Shown: positions 36,197-44,162, counted from the stretch's first letter. The stretch: 64,000 nucleotides of DNA from Brevibacillus_F sp035644815 (GCA_035644815.1 DASQNU010000047.1:1-64000); one strand, 5' to 3'. Made by a program: numbers and translations. Notes: generated by a model from the sequence alone, not told the origin.

Positions 36197-37189
36197 TCAA
36201 ATCGTCGCTCCTGGAATGATACGATACGGCAACAACGGAATTTCAGGTTCTTCCTGGCGATCCAAGATACCCACCAAGCATTCCACCGCTTTGATGCCAA
36301 TCTCCTCCACCGCGTATTCCACTGTGGTCAATGGCGGCGTCACGTATTTTAGGACATCGATATTGTCGAAGCCCATCAAACCGACATCCTCCGGGATTCG
36401 CAATCCCTTCGCTTTAAGCGTATTCATCACTTCCAAGGCGTAGTAATCACAGGAGCAGATAATAGCTGTTCGCGGAACGCTTCCCGACAGCTTGATTTGG
36501 TCCAGCGCCTGAATGTAATTTCGTTCTTTAATCAGAATAAGCTGCTCTTCCAGTCCTGCTTCCCGCAGCGCTTCCTTGCATCCCTCATATCTTTCTTCTT
36601 GGGTGTAAATATTGCTTTTCCCCCGAAAAGCCAGAGGCGGGCAAATATAGATATAGCGCTCATACTCTTTGCCCACGATATACTGGACAGCATCCTTCAT
36701 CGCCTGCCGATCATCGATCCCGACATAATTCCAGTCATCCGACAGACGATTGCAAATGGTCACGATCGGAGTCTGCAGGCTTTTGGCAAACTGTTCAAAC
36801 GCTTTGCCCGTATTGACGGTGAACAAAATGATTCCATCTACCTTGCGATTGATCAAATGTTCGAGGCATCTCAGCTCATTCTCCGGATTTTTGTCGGTCA
36901 ACACCAGATCCACGAAATAACCGAACTCATTTGCCTTGTCGGCGATGGCATTCATCAGCTGGGCAAAGGATCGGTTGTGCACATCAAACAGGATCACCCC
37001 CAATGTCATCGTTCTTCCTTTTGCAAGGCTTCTTGCCGTATGATCGGGTCTGTAATGCATTTCCTCGGCGATTTGCAGTATTTTCTTTTTGGTCTTGTCA
37101 CTGATTCCGGGTCGATTGTTTAACGCGCGATCGACTGTCCCTACAGACACTCCACACATCTCGGCAATGTCCTTGATCGTAATCCTCAT
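36197..37189 (-). CDS. LacI family regulator of the arabinan operon
   Basis: This 330-residue protein has an N-terminal LacI helix-turn-helix (ITIKDIAEMCGVSVGTVDRALNNRPGISDKT, residues 3-33) and hinge helix ARSLAKG. A periplasmic-binding-type sugar domain follows, with KVDGIILFTVNTG, IVTICNRLSDDWNYVGIDDRQA and IPEDVGLMGFDNIDVLKYVTPPLTTV. It is not an AraR (which is GntR-LacI chimeric), yet it stands where araR might, upstream of araN. Its start follows GCAGGAGGCGCT. Matching palindromic sites before itself and araN suggest autoregulation and control of araNPQ-abfA-araM; the inducer is probably an arabinose-derived sugar. Confidence 0.9.
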   Translation of the reverse strand: MRITIKDIAEMCGVSVGTVDRALNNRPGISDKTKKKILQIAEEMHYRPDHTARSLAKGRTMTLGVILFDVHNRSFAQLMNAIADKANEFGYFVDLVLTDKNPENELRCLEHLINRKVDGIILFTVNTGKAFEQFAKSLQTPIVTICNRLSDDWNYVGIDDRQAMKDAVQYIVGKEYERYIYICPPLAFRGKSNIYTQEERYEGCKEALREAGLEEQLILIKERNYIQALDQIKLSGSVPRTAIICSCDYYALEVMNTLKAKGLRIPEDVGLMGFDNIDVLKYVTPPLTTVEYAVEEIGIKAVECLVGILDRQEEPEIPLLPYRIIPGATI

Positions 37190-37234
37190 AGCGCCTCCTG
37201 CAATCAAACGGTTTTCTATCGCTGCTTCTCATTG

Positions 37235-37248
37235 CGTGTGCGTACACG
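37235..37248 (-). promoter_or_regulatory. Sugar-regulator operator before the LacI-type gene (inner)
   Basis: CGTGTGCGTACACG is an almost perfect palindrome in the regulator's leader, about 46 bp from its start codon. Confidence 0.65.
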
Positions 37249-37266
37249 GACTTGAAAATAATGGAA

Positions 37267-37280
37267 CGTGTGCGTTCACG
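37267..37280 (-). promoter_or_regulatory. Sugar-regulator operator before the LacI-type gene (outer)
   Basis: CGTGTGCGTTCACG lies just downstream of the -10 hexamer, at the expected start of transcription. Its spacing from the inner site is 32 bp. Confidence 0.65.
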
Positions 37281-37283
37281 TAA

Positions 37284-37313
37284 AATGTAGCATGCAAATG
37301 GAAGCGTTGTCAA
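37284..37313 (-). promoter_or_regulatory. Promoter of the LacI-type gene with an overlapping cre box
   Basis: On the minus strand TTGACA (37308-37313), an 18-bp spacer and TACATT (37284-37289) form the promoter. The cre-like TGGAAGCGTTGTCA (37299-37312) overlaps the -35 box exactly as in the glpF promoter. Confidence 0.7.
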
Positions 37314-37410
37314 TTTAATTTTCTGATTATTTGCAAAAATATCAAACTCGCTCAAAATCTATGAAAATGGTTTGTGTTTAACATTGCACTCTTCTTCCTA
37401 GAAGTGACGA

Positions 37411-37447
37411 AAGGGCTCACGCAACGAATGCGTAAGACCCTTTTTTT
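37411..37447 (+). terminator. Orphan plus-strand terminator
   Basis: AAGGG..ACGCA/TGCGT..CCCTT is followed by seven T on the plus strand, yet no plus-strand gene precedes it. It may end an unannotated transcript in 37313-37447. Confidence 0.6.
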
Positions 37448-37490
37448 ACATCTAGCCGCTTTTCTTGCAAATCCGCACTATCTAATCCTG

Positions 37491-37550
37491 CCCCGGCACT
37501 CTTAGGATCTTGTTCAACCTCAATCTTGAATCCTTACATCTCAGCCGGGG
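37491..37550 (+). promoter_or_regulatory. 60-nt structured leader element before the small gene at 37597
   Basis: CCCCGGC pairs with GCCGGGG at the ends. An inner AGGA-TTCAA/TTGAA-TCCT stem has a bulge. There is no T run, so it is not a terminator. It may be a 5' leader structure or a protein-binding site for the following gene. I do not recognise a known riboswitch. Confidence 0.4.
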
Positions 37551-37596
37551 AAACATATTAGCCTTACCATTAATAAAGTGAGGGAGCGAAAGTAAA

Positions 37597-37803
37597 TTGG
37601 ATCAAAACAACACTCGCAATCGGTATGATACGGAAGACGGTAACACCGGAGAAGTAGTAGGGACCATGGGTAGTGGTATCTCGGACGCTTCGCTAGGTAT
37701 CGGATCTAATCCGCTTGGCGATATTTCAGGAAACAAAGTTGCAAAAAAGGCTATTGGTTCTGGTGATAACAGTGACGCCACGGGCTTTACGGAGCATCGT
37801 TAA
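37597..37803 (+). CDS. Small Gly/Asp/Ser-rich unassigned protein (68 aa)
   Basis: The TTG start is preceded by GAGGGAGCGAAAGTAAA. The protein (LDQNNTRNRYDTEDGNTGEV...) is disordered, rich in Gly, Ser, Asn and Asp, ending DNSDATGFTEHR. It has no hydrophobic core. The composition resembles small spore-associated or intrinsically disordered proteins, but I recognise no family. A strong terminator follows directly after the stop. Confidence 0.6.
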   Translation: MDQNNTRNRYDTEDGNTGEVVGTMGSGISDASLGIGSNPLGDISGNKVAKKAIGSGDNSDATGFTEHR

Positions 37804-37809
37804 AAAGAT

Positions 37810-37846
37810 AAAAGCCGATGAGTTCTTTTAGAAACTCATCGGCTTT
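37810..37846 (+). terminator. Bidirectional terminator between the small gene and ppaC
   Basis: AAAAGCCGATGAGTT pairs with AACTCATCGGCTTTT (15 bp). It serves the plus-strand small gene and the converging ppaC gene. Confidence 0.85.
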
Positions 37847-37855
37847 TCATGTGTC

Positions 37856-38788
37856 TTACAGTTTGTTGAATGTGTCAGTCAGCACTGGCACGATCTGCTT
37901 TTTACGGGAAACGACGCCTTTCAGCACCGCTTGGTTATCTGCTAATTTTACATTGTAGGCTTGCTCTACTGCGTTTGTCGCACGACCGAGTGCCAGACCG
38001 ACTGAGTCATTGTTGAGGATATCTGTCACAACAAACAGGAACAGGTCCAGCCCTTTTTCCTCAATGATGTTGGAAAGTGCTGTTTCCAGCTCGGCTTTGC
38101 GTGCCAGCACATCATTGACATCTACTGCATTCACTTGGGCGATTTCTACCTTGTAGCTGCCCATCTGGAATTCTTTGGAGTCAAGTGAAATCAACTGGCT
38201 GATGGTTTTCTCGCTCAGGTCAGCGCCGGCTTTCAGCATTTCCAGACCGTAGCTCTCCAGATTTACACCTGCGATCTCAGCTAATTCACGTGCTGCTGCT
38301 ACGTCTTGCTCCGTGCAGGTTGGCGATTTTAACAGCAGTGTATCCGAGATGATCGCGGACAGCATCAATCCGGCAATCTCTTTCGGAATGTCTACTCCAT
38401 TTTCTTTGTACATTTTGCGCAGGATTGTTGTTGTGCAACCAACAGGCTCTGCACGGTAGTAAAGCGGATTGCTAGTTTCGAAATTGGCGATGCGGTGGTG
38501 GTCGATCACTTCGATCACTTCTACGCTCTCAATGTCGTTCGCGCTTTGTTGACGTTCATTGTGGTCTACCAAAATAACGGTTTTCGCTTCGTTGGCTACC
38601 GTCTCAACCAGACGCGGCGCCTCTACATTGAAATAGCTCAAGACAAATTGTGTTTCGCCGCTGATTTCACCGAGACGAACCGGTTCAACCGAAGCACCCA
38701 GCTTTGTTTTCAAATCTGCATAGACAATGGCCGAACAAATCGAATCGGTGTCCGGGTTTTTATGCCCGAAAATAAGTGTGTTTTCCAT
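37856..38788 (-). CDS. ppaC: Manganese-dependent inorganic pyrophosphatase (family II)
   Basis: The 310-residue DHH-family enzyme hydrolyses pyrophosphate with Mn2+. Metal ligands are in LIFGHKNPDTDSICSAIVYADL (His and two Asp of the N-terminal site), ILVDHNERQQS and VIDHHRIANFE. The C-terminal substrate loop ends LKGVVSRKKQIVPVL with the SRKKQ motif. It is normal length and the gene is monocistronic. Confidence 0.96.
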   Translation of the reverse strand: MENTLIFGHKNPDTDSICSAIVYADLKTKLGASVEPVRLGEISGETQFVLSYFNVEAPRLVETVANEAKTVILVDHNERQQSANDIESVEVIEVIDHHRIANFETSNPLYYRAEPVGCTTTILRKMYKENGVDIPKEIAGLMLSAIISDTLLLKSPTCTEQDVAAARELAEIAGVNLESYGLEMLKAGADLSEKTISQLISLDSKEFQMGSYKVEIAQVNAVDVNDVLARKAELETALSNIIEEKGLDLFLFVVTDILNNDSVGLALGRATNAVEQAYNVKLADNQAVLKGVVSRKKQIVPVLTDTFNKL

Positions 38789-38882
38789 GAGAAATGCTCC
38801 TTAATCTTATTTTGGCGAGAAAATTATACCATAGAACTGGGTGTTCTGCCCATTGGCGAATGCAACTTTATGCAAATGAAGA

Positions 38883-38904
38883 AGCTGCCCGGGATCGGCA
38901 GCTC
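38883..38904 (-). terminator. Short hairpin after the 56-residue gene
   Basis: AGCTGCC pairs with GGCAGCT around an 8-nt loop. It is followed on the minus strand by only a weak T-rich tract, so it is a possible terminator. Confidence 0.4.
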
Positions 38905-38907
38905 TGG

Positions 38908-39078
38908 TCACATCACATTTATAATGGCTGTGAATAACGTATCGTCCACTTTAACCACCTGTTGTACGAAAAGATCTTTTTTCGGATAGCTTTCCCGATA
39001 ATAATCGATGATCTTTTGTAGCTCTTTCCCCAGGTATTCGTCACGTTCTACGTAGAAGTCGGAGAAGATCTGCTGCAT
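38908..39078 (-). CDS. Small unassigned protein (56 aa)
   Basis: The frame begins MQQIFSDFYVERDEYLGKEL after a strong GGAGGTGTAACC and ends FTAIINVM with TGA. A helical first half and an amphipathic second half (KKDLFVQQVVKVDDTLFTAI) are visible. No family recognised. It is too short for most ORF lists. It is divergent from the next small gene. Confidence 0.55.
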   Translation of the reverse strand: MQQIFSDFYVERDEYLGKELQKIIDYYRESYPKKDLFVQQVVKVDDTLFTAIINVM

Positions 39079-39206
39079 GGTTACACCTCCCTCTCCAGTA
39101 TACCCGGATTTTGGGAATAACGAACATCGCTATCCGGCGGCTCCTTCCACCTATGTATACATCTGCCTGTCACTTGTCACTCTATAAAGAAAAGAGGTGT
39201 GACATC

Positions 39207-39365
39207 ATGACGAATCGCAAGCAAAACAATCACAATGAACCCAGTGTGGCTCCCGGCATGAATACGCATGATCAATTGGAGGAAAAAGCGAACGAGCAGG
39301 AAGTCGCGAAGGGCGATTACACCCCCGTTACCCGTGTTTTTGTCGATCGTACGCCAGACAGTTAA
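39207..39365 (+). CDS. Small hydrophilic unassigned protein (52 aa)
   Basis: The ATG at 39207 follows AAGAGGTGTGACATC. The protein reads MTNRKQNNHNEPSVAPGMNT..., then ANEQEVAKGDYTPVTRVFVDRTP. Polar, disordered, with no membrane segment. Similar short polar proteins occur in Bacillus relatives, but I cannot name the family. An adjacent 50-residue gene lies 47 bp downstream on the same strand. Confidence 0.6.
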   Translation: MTNRKQNNHNEPSVAPGMNTHDQLEEKANEQEVAKGDYTPVTRVFVDRTPDS

Positions 39366-39412
39366 TTTGAATCAGTGCTCGTTATCTGTGTTAGAAAGGA
39401 GATCCACTGCAA

Positions 39413-39565
39413 ATGCCTGAACATAAAACCGAATCCGAAGCGTCTATCGAAGAAGCGCTTCACGCAGTAGAGGAAACCCCTTTTGTAGATCAGGAATCTT
39501 CTTCTGCCCCTTCTAATGCAACAGATCAATCCCTAGAATCGACGCCTTCACAAGCACATCAATAA
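39413..39565 (+). CDS. Small acidic unassigned protein (50 aa)
   Basis: The ATG follows AAAGGAGATCCACTGCAA. The protein reads MPEHKTESEASIEEALHAVE and ends PSQAHQ. It is acidic, Ser/Glu-rich and probably disordered. With the preceding 52-residue gene it forms a likely two-gene unit of small soluble proteins. Function unknown. Confidence 0.55.
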   Translation: MPEHKTESEASIEEALHAVEETPFVDQESSSAPSNATDQSLESTPSQAHQ

Positions 39566-39588
39566 TTTTGTGCAAACATAGTGGTGGG

Positions 39589-39796
39589 GGAAGGGAAGAA
39601 CGGGAGGGCTACGTTCTTGCCACACCCGCGAGGGAGTGTATTCTGTCCGGTTCCGCTTCCAAAAACGGTACGTCACGCAAAAATTTCGAGGAAGCAATAC
39701 TCAAACGTAGAGGTTGCGCGACAAGCGTGTACCGTTTTTGGAAGCTCCACCTCTGTAGGTGTGACAAAGACTTCGCCCGTCCCGTCCTTCCCTTCC
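39589..39796. repeat. Large imperfect inverted-repeat element A (about 208 bp)
   Basis: The ends 39589-39604 and 39781-39796 are 15/16 complementary. An inner 16-bp perfect stem (39655-39670 with 39730-39745) and a CACACC/GGTGTG stem lie within. This is far beyond chance for 208 bp. No frame here has a ribosome site; the overlapping frames on both strands are side effects of the inverted repeats. Confidence 0.75.
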
Positions 39797-39917
39797 TCGC
39801 GTGGCGATTGCTCAAGTCCTAACGGCTAAAGAGTAAAAATCTTGTACGTATACGCCTATTTACTATGAATTTTGCCTTTAAGCTTTTTTCTTTTAACACA
39901 GCTTCAGCTACGCCGAA

Positions 39918-40108
39918 GGGCATGTTTCAAAACGGAGCGCCTGCGAAGCCCATCTTAGCGGAGCAGCGAGTTGCGGGTAAAAGGAGCGCAACCTGCCCGA
40001 TCTTCGAAGCGGCTACTCCTTTTGCGTCTCCCCCGCGATTCGCTGCGGAGCGGACAGTCTCCGCTTCCCAGTAGGGCATAGAATGAAGCGAAGTATTGAA
40101 ACATGTCC
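39918..40108. repeat. Large imperfect inverted-repeat element B (about 191 bp)
   Basis: The ends GGGCATGTTTCAAAAC (39918-39933) and GTATTGAAACATGTCC (40093-40108) are 14/16 complementary. An inner stem pairs GCAGCGAGTTGCGGG with CCCGCGATTCGCTGC (13/15). GC content exceeds that of neighbours. No gene is supported. It resembles element A in size and design but not in sequence. Confidence 0.7.
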
Positions 40109-40144
40109 TCCCCACCGCAGCCCCGTACCTTTGGAAAAAATAAG

Positions 40145-40182
40145 AAAAGCGCGATCTCCGATAGTTGAGAAATCGCGCTTTT
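40145..40182 (-). terminator. Terminator of the quinol oxidase operon
   Basis: AAAAGCGCGAT and ATCGCGCTTTT form an 11-bp stem with further GAGA pairing; T runs on both strands. It lies 28 bp past the qoxD stop. Confidence 0.85.
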
Positions 40183-40209
40183 TTAACACAAGAGAAAAAC
40201 TACTGATAC

Positions 40210-40524
40210 TTAGATATTGAACGCCATAATCCACATGGAGCCAGCTACAATGGTGAATACAATCACCGCTCCGAGTACCAATGCCTGAACGTTATACCGT
40301 GGCTTTTCTCCTTCACGAATATGCATGAAGAAGAACAATTGGACGAACAGCTGCAGGATCGCCATCACCATGATGGTGATCACCAGCGGCGCGCCGCTCA
40401 TGACGTGATTCATCACAAGCACCAGCGGAATGATGGTCAATACAATCGACAGGACAAAACCGATCACATAGGATTTCAACGAACCATGGTTTTCTGTATG
40501 TGCGTGATTGTCATGATGACCCAT
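40210..40524 (-). CDS. qoxD: Quinol oxidase subunit IV
   Basis: The 104-residue membrane protein of the CyoD/QoxD/CtaF type has three spans, the second with ILQLFVQLFFFMHI, the family's recognisable block. The His-rich amino end MGHHDNHAHTENHG is exceptional. It assists assembly of the oxidase core. It starts 1 bp after the qoxC stop region, indicating a single transcript. Confidence 0.92.
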   Translation of the reverse strand: MGHHDNHAHTENHGSLKSYVIGFVLSIVLTIIPLVLVMNHVMSGAPLVITIMVMAILQLFVQLFFFMHIREGEKPRYNVQALVLGAVIVFTIVAGSMWIMAFNI

Positions 40525-40525
40525 C

Positions 40526-41146
40526 TTACATCACCCCCATCAAATAAACGACGGTGAACAGGAAGATCCACACGACGTCAAGGAAGTGCCAGTACAGACT
40601 GAGATTGGTCACTTTCCGTTTGGTCACAGGCGTGATGCCGCGGCGTTTCAGCTGGATCATGAGTGCAACCATCCAGAACAGACCAAGCGTGACGTGCAAA
40701 CCGTGTGTACCGACCAATACATAGAAGGCAGAGAGGAAGGCGGAAGTGGAAATCGTCGCTCCCTCTCCAACCAGGTGTGTAAATTCATTCACTTCGAGTA
40801 CAACGAAGGCCAGACCGAGCAGCGCCGTGACGACCAGCCAGCCAATCAGCTGCTTCACGTTTCTTTTGTGCATCGCCAGGACCGCAAGACCGCTTGTGAA
40901 GCTGCTGGTCAACAGGATAAAGGTCGAAGCGATAATGCCTGGCATCTCAAACAGTTCTTTTGCAGTAGGGCCGCCTGCGTAGTTGTGCATCAGCACGGCA
41001 TAAGTGGCAAACAACGTACCGAACAGCACGCAGTCTGTTACGACAAAGATCCAGAAACCAAGGACTTTCAGCTGCTCATGATGTTCATGCCCGTGGTCGT
41101 GATCATGGGCGTGACCGTGTTCATGGTGTGTCATCGCTTGTGCCAT
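40526..41146 (-). CDS. qoxC: Quinol oxidase subunit III
   Basis: The 206-residue, five-span protein has LKVLGFWIFVVTDCVLFGTLFATYAV at the first span, typical of CyoC/QoxC. The N-terminus MAQAMTHHEHGHAHDHDHGHEHHEQL carries more than ten His, much longer than in most relatives. Its start codon shares one base with the qoxB stop (TAATG). Subunit III stabilises the core and proton entry. Confidence 0.94.
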   Translation of the reverse strand: MAQAMTHHEHGHAHDHDHGHEHHEQLKVLGFWIFVVTDCVLFGTLFATYAVLMHNYAGGPTAKELFEMPGIIASTFILLTSSFTSGLAVLAMHKRNVKQLIGWLVVTALLGLAFVVLEVNEFTHLVGEGATISTSAFLSAFYVLVGTHGLHVTLGLFWMVALMIQLKRRGITPVTKRKVTNLSLYWHFLDVVWIFLFTVVYLMGVM

Positions 41147-43116
41147 TAGACACCCCTCCCAAATGAAGCCTCCGTGCGTCTTACTTCGTCCACGGGGATG
41201 TAATAATCCGTATCATAATCAAAGGAACGTGCCCACATGCAGGCTGCGACGCCGATCAGACCAATGACCGCCATCCATACCCATTCGAAGGTAAAACCGA
41301 AGCCCGCGATGAACCAGAAGCCGGACATGATGATCGGAATACCCGAGTTCTTTGGCATGTGAATCGGTTCCAGCTCCACTTTTTCTTCCTGGTAAGTGCC
41401 ATTTACTTTTTCTTGCTTGATGCGCCACCAATCGTCTACCTCTTTGACGCGCGGTTCGATCGCAAAGTTATACAGAGGCGCAGGAGATGGAATCGACCAC
41501 TCGAGCGTACGTCCGTTCCATGGGTCGCCTGTCTTGTCGCGCTCCCCGTTTTTGATGCTGTATGCGATTTGCCATACTTGGAAGATGAAGCCCGCACCCA
41601 TCAGGAAAGCACCGACTGTCGAAACTAAGTTAAGCGGAGCCCAGCCCATGTCCCAATCATAGGTATAATAGCGCCGGGTCATCCCCATGAAACCAAGCGC
41701 ATACTGCGGCATGAAGCATACATAGAAACCAATATTCCACAGCCAGAAGCCCCATTTGCCCAGACGCTCATCCAGCTTGAAGCCGAACATTTTTGGCCAC
41801 CAGTAGTAAATCCCTGCGAGGTAACCGAACACGACCCCACCGATCAGCACCTGGTGGAAGTGGGCAATCAGGAAGTAGCTGTTGTGATATTGGTAGTCCG
41901 CTGGAGCCACCGCCAGCATGACCCCTGTCGCTCCCCCTACGAGGAAGCAAGGAATGAATGCGATCGTCCAGAGCATCGGCTGTTGGAACGAAATGCGTCC
42001 ACGGAACATGGTAAACAGCCAGTTGAACACTTTTACCCCTGTCGGAATCGCAATGACCATCGTGGAGATCGCGAAAAAGGCAATGACGCTCGCATCCGTC
42101 CCCATCGTAAAGAAGTGGTGTGCCCACGTAAAGAATGAAGCGACGGCAATACTCATCAAGGCAATGACCATTGACTTATAACCGAAAATAACTTTCTTCG
42201 AGAATGTAGCCACGATTTCGGAAAAGATACCAAAAGCAGGTACAACGACGATATATACTTCCGGGTGTCCCCACATCCAGATCAGGTTGAGGTACATCAT
42301 GGGATTCCCGCCGCCATCCATTGTGAAGAAGTGGGCTCCGAAGAAACGGTCAACGAACAGAAGCGCCAGTGTCACAGTCAAGATCGGGAAAGCGAAGATG
42401 ATCATGACGCAGCTGGACAGCACGGACCAGCTAAACAATGGCATTTTCATCAGCTTCATGCCAGGCGCACGCATTTTCAAAATCGTCACGAGGAAGTTAA
42501 TCCCGGTTGCCAAACTACCGATACCCGAGATCTGTATCCCCCATATATAGAAGTTCTGACCGGGTCCTGGGCTAAATTCTTTTCCCGATAACGGTGGATA
42601 CGCAAGCCAACCGGTATCCGGCGAACCCCCGATTACGAATGAGATGTTGAACAGCATCGCACCAGCCATGAACAGCCAGAAGCTCAACGCGTTCAAAAAT
42701 GGATACGCGACGTCGCGCGCACCGAGCTGCAGCGGTACCACGATGTTGAACAAGCCAAACATCATCGGCATCGCCATAAACAAAATCATAATCGTTCCAT
42801 GCGTCGTAAAAATCGCATTATAGTGATCGGAGTGAAGAAACTCGATATTCGGAAATGCCAGCTGCAAACGCATCAACAGGGCGTCTACCCCTCCGCGGAA
42901 CAGCATCAACAGCGAAGCGATCAAATACATGATCCCAATTTTCTTATGGTCAACGGTCGTCAGCCATTCGCGCCAGAGCCAACCCCATTTTTGATATTTC
43001 GTAAGGACAAAAACAATGGCGAACATGGTAAGGACGATGGATACGTCAGCACCGTAGATCAGCGGATCGCCAGTGACAAAGAATGTTGAGGCAAAAGACT
43101 TAATGTTCTCCCACAT
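41146..43116 (-). CDS. qoxB: Quinol oxidase subunit I (catalytic core)
   Basis: The 656-residue heme-copper oxidase subunit I has about 14-15 spans. Ligands visible are HGTIMILFMAMPMMFG (low-spin haem His), WMWGHPEVYIVVVPAFG (CuB His with the cross-linked Tyr) and AHHFFTMG (CuB His pair). AHFHQVLIGG holds the haem-o/a3 and haem ligands. The D-channel Asn/Asp and K-channel residues appear normal. It reduces O2 to water while pumping protons, taking electrons from quinol because subunit II lacks CuA. Confidence 0.96.
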   Translation of the reverse strand: MWENIKSFASTFFVTGDPLIYGADVSIVLTMFAIVFVLTKYQKWGWLWREWLTTVDHKKIGIMYLIASLLMLFRGGVDALLMRLQLAFPNIEFLHSDHYNAIFTTHGTIMILFMAMPMMFGLFNIVVPLQLGARDVAYPFLNALSFWLFMAGAMLFNISFVIGGSPDTGWLAYPPLSGKEFSPGPGQNFYIWGIQISGIGSLATGINFLVTILKMRAPGMKLMKMPLFSWSVLSSCVMIIFAFPILTVTLALLFVDRFFGAHFFTMDGGGNPMMYLNLIWMWGHPEVYIVVVPAFGIFSEIVATFSKKVIFGYKSMVIALMSIAVASFFTWAHHFFTMGTDASVIAFFAISTMVIAIPTGVKVFNWLFTMFRGRISFQQPMLWTIAFIPCFLVGGATGVMLAVAPADYQYHNSYFLIAHFHQVLIGGVVFGYLAGIYYWWPKMFGFKLDERLGKWGFWLWNIGFYVCFMPQYALGFMGMTRRYYTYDWDMGWAPLNLVSTVGAFLMGAGFIFQVWQIAYSIKNGERDKTGDPWNGRTLEWSIPSPAPLYNFAIEPRVKEVDDWWRIKQEKVNGTYQEEKVELEPIHMPKNSGIPIIMSGFWFIAGFGFTFEWVWMAVIGLIGVAACMWARSFDYDTDYYIPVDEVRRTEASFGRGV

Positions 43117-43137
43117 TTGTTTTTTCCTCCCTTCCTG

Positions 43138-44091
43138 TTAATGTGCCGGACTCATGCTTGGCATTTGATGGTGTGACGAGTGCTCTGACTGTCCGGTATT
43201 GGTAGATTCATGGCCAGAATGGTCCATTCCTTCAGTCGGATGTCCATGGCTGTATTTCGCCACGATTTCCTCAAACAAGCCTTTCGGGAAGGACGAATAC
43301 GTGATTTCTTCCGTCAATCCTGGTTCACGAAGTTTTTCATAATCCTCTTTAGTCATGGCGTCAGCCGATTGTTTCGTCTGCTGCACCCATTGTTCAAATT
43401 CTGCCTGAGGCTTCGCATTCACAGAAAACTGCATATGAGAGAAGCCTTCTCCCGAGAAGTTCGCACTTTTGCCGTGATAAGTGCCCGGCTCATCCGCCTG
43501 TATCCATAGATCAGTGGTCATTCCCGCCATCGCATACACCTGTCCGGCAAGCTGCGGCACCCAGAAGGAGTTCATCGGAGCATCGGCAGACACTTTGAAA
43601 TGAATCGGTACACCGACCGGAATTTCCAGATGGTTTACCGTTGCTACGCCTTGCTCTGGATAGGTGAACATCCATTTCCAGTCAAGCGCAGTAACCTGAA
43701 TTGTAATCGGCTTGACTTCTTTATTAGGTGACTCTTTCAGTGCGTAAACATCCCGCACGGTAAAGTAGCCAAGAAGCGCAATGATGATCACCGGAATCCC
43801 CCACCACACTACCTCCAAAAGCGTATTGTGTGACCACTCCGGCTTGTAGGGAGCCTTATTGTCCGCAGTATCCCGATAACGATAGACGATAAATGCGGTG
43901 ATCACCAGCACCGGGATAATCACGATACCGCACAGGATCGCAGAGATGATGATGAGATTGTACTGTGTTTCTGCTACGGGCCCTTTTGGGTTCAAGACAA
44001 GATATTCATTGCCGCATCCTGATAAAAGAATGCTGGCGACGATTCCCATAATCCAGAAGAAGACCTTGTTTGGTAGCTTTCTTGTTCTCAC
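43138..44091 (-). CDS. qoxA: Quinol oxidase subunit II
   Basis: The 317-residue lipoprotein has MRTRKLPNKVFFWIMGIVAS...LLSGC (lipobox) and two membrane spans. A cupredoxin domain follows with QVTALDWKWMFTYPEQGVAT and MNSFWVPQLAGQVYAMAGMTTDLW. The CuA ligands are absent (GEGFSHMQF replaces the CAELCG-H-M pattern), so it is a quinol, not cytochrome c, oxidase. The C-terminus is an unusual His/Ser-rich tail of about 35 residues. GTG start follows GGAGGGAATTGATCC. It is the first gene of qoxABCD. Confidence 0.94.
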   Translation of the reverse strand: MRTRKLPNKVFFWIMGIVASILLSGCGNEYLVLNPKGPVAETQYNLIIISAILCGIVIIPVLVITAFIVYRYRDTADNKAPYKPEWSHNTLLEVVWWGIPVIIIALLGYFTVRDVYALKESPNKEVKPITIQVTALDWKWMFTYPEQGVATVNHLEIPVGVPIHFKVSADAPMNSFWVPQLAGQVYAMAGMTTDLWIQADEPGTYHGKSANFSGEGFSHMQFSVNAKPQAEFEQWVQQTKQSADAMTKEDYEKLREPGLTEEITYSSFPKGLFEEIVAKYSHGHPTEGMDHSGHESTNTGQSEHSSHHQMPSMSPAH

Positions 44092-44162
44092 GGATCAATT
44101 CCCTCCTTCGGTCAGCAACAAACGTTTCCTCAACCGTTTCGTTCGCCAATCGCAAACACTTT

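Noticed and set aside
36197..37189. Naming the arabinan regulator AraR
   Set aside because: AraR carries a GntR-type DNA-binding domain; this protein is a full LacI type.
39568..40115. Overlapping reading frames of 60-85 codons on both strands
   Set aside because: They sit inside the inverted-repeat elements, lack ribosome sites and have no family-like composition; the repeats explain their openness.
43138..44091. Cytochrome c oxidase subunit II (CuA-type)
   Set aside because: CuA cysteine ligands are absent, so a quinol oxidase is the better call.
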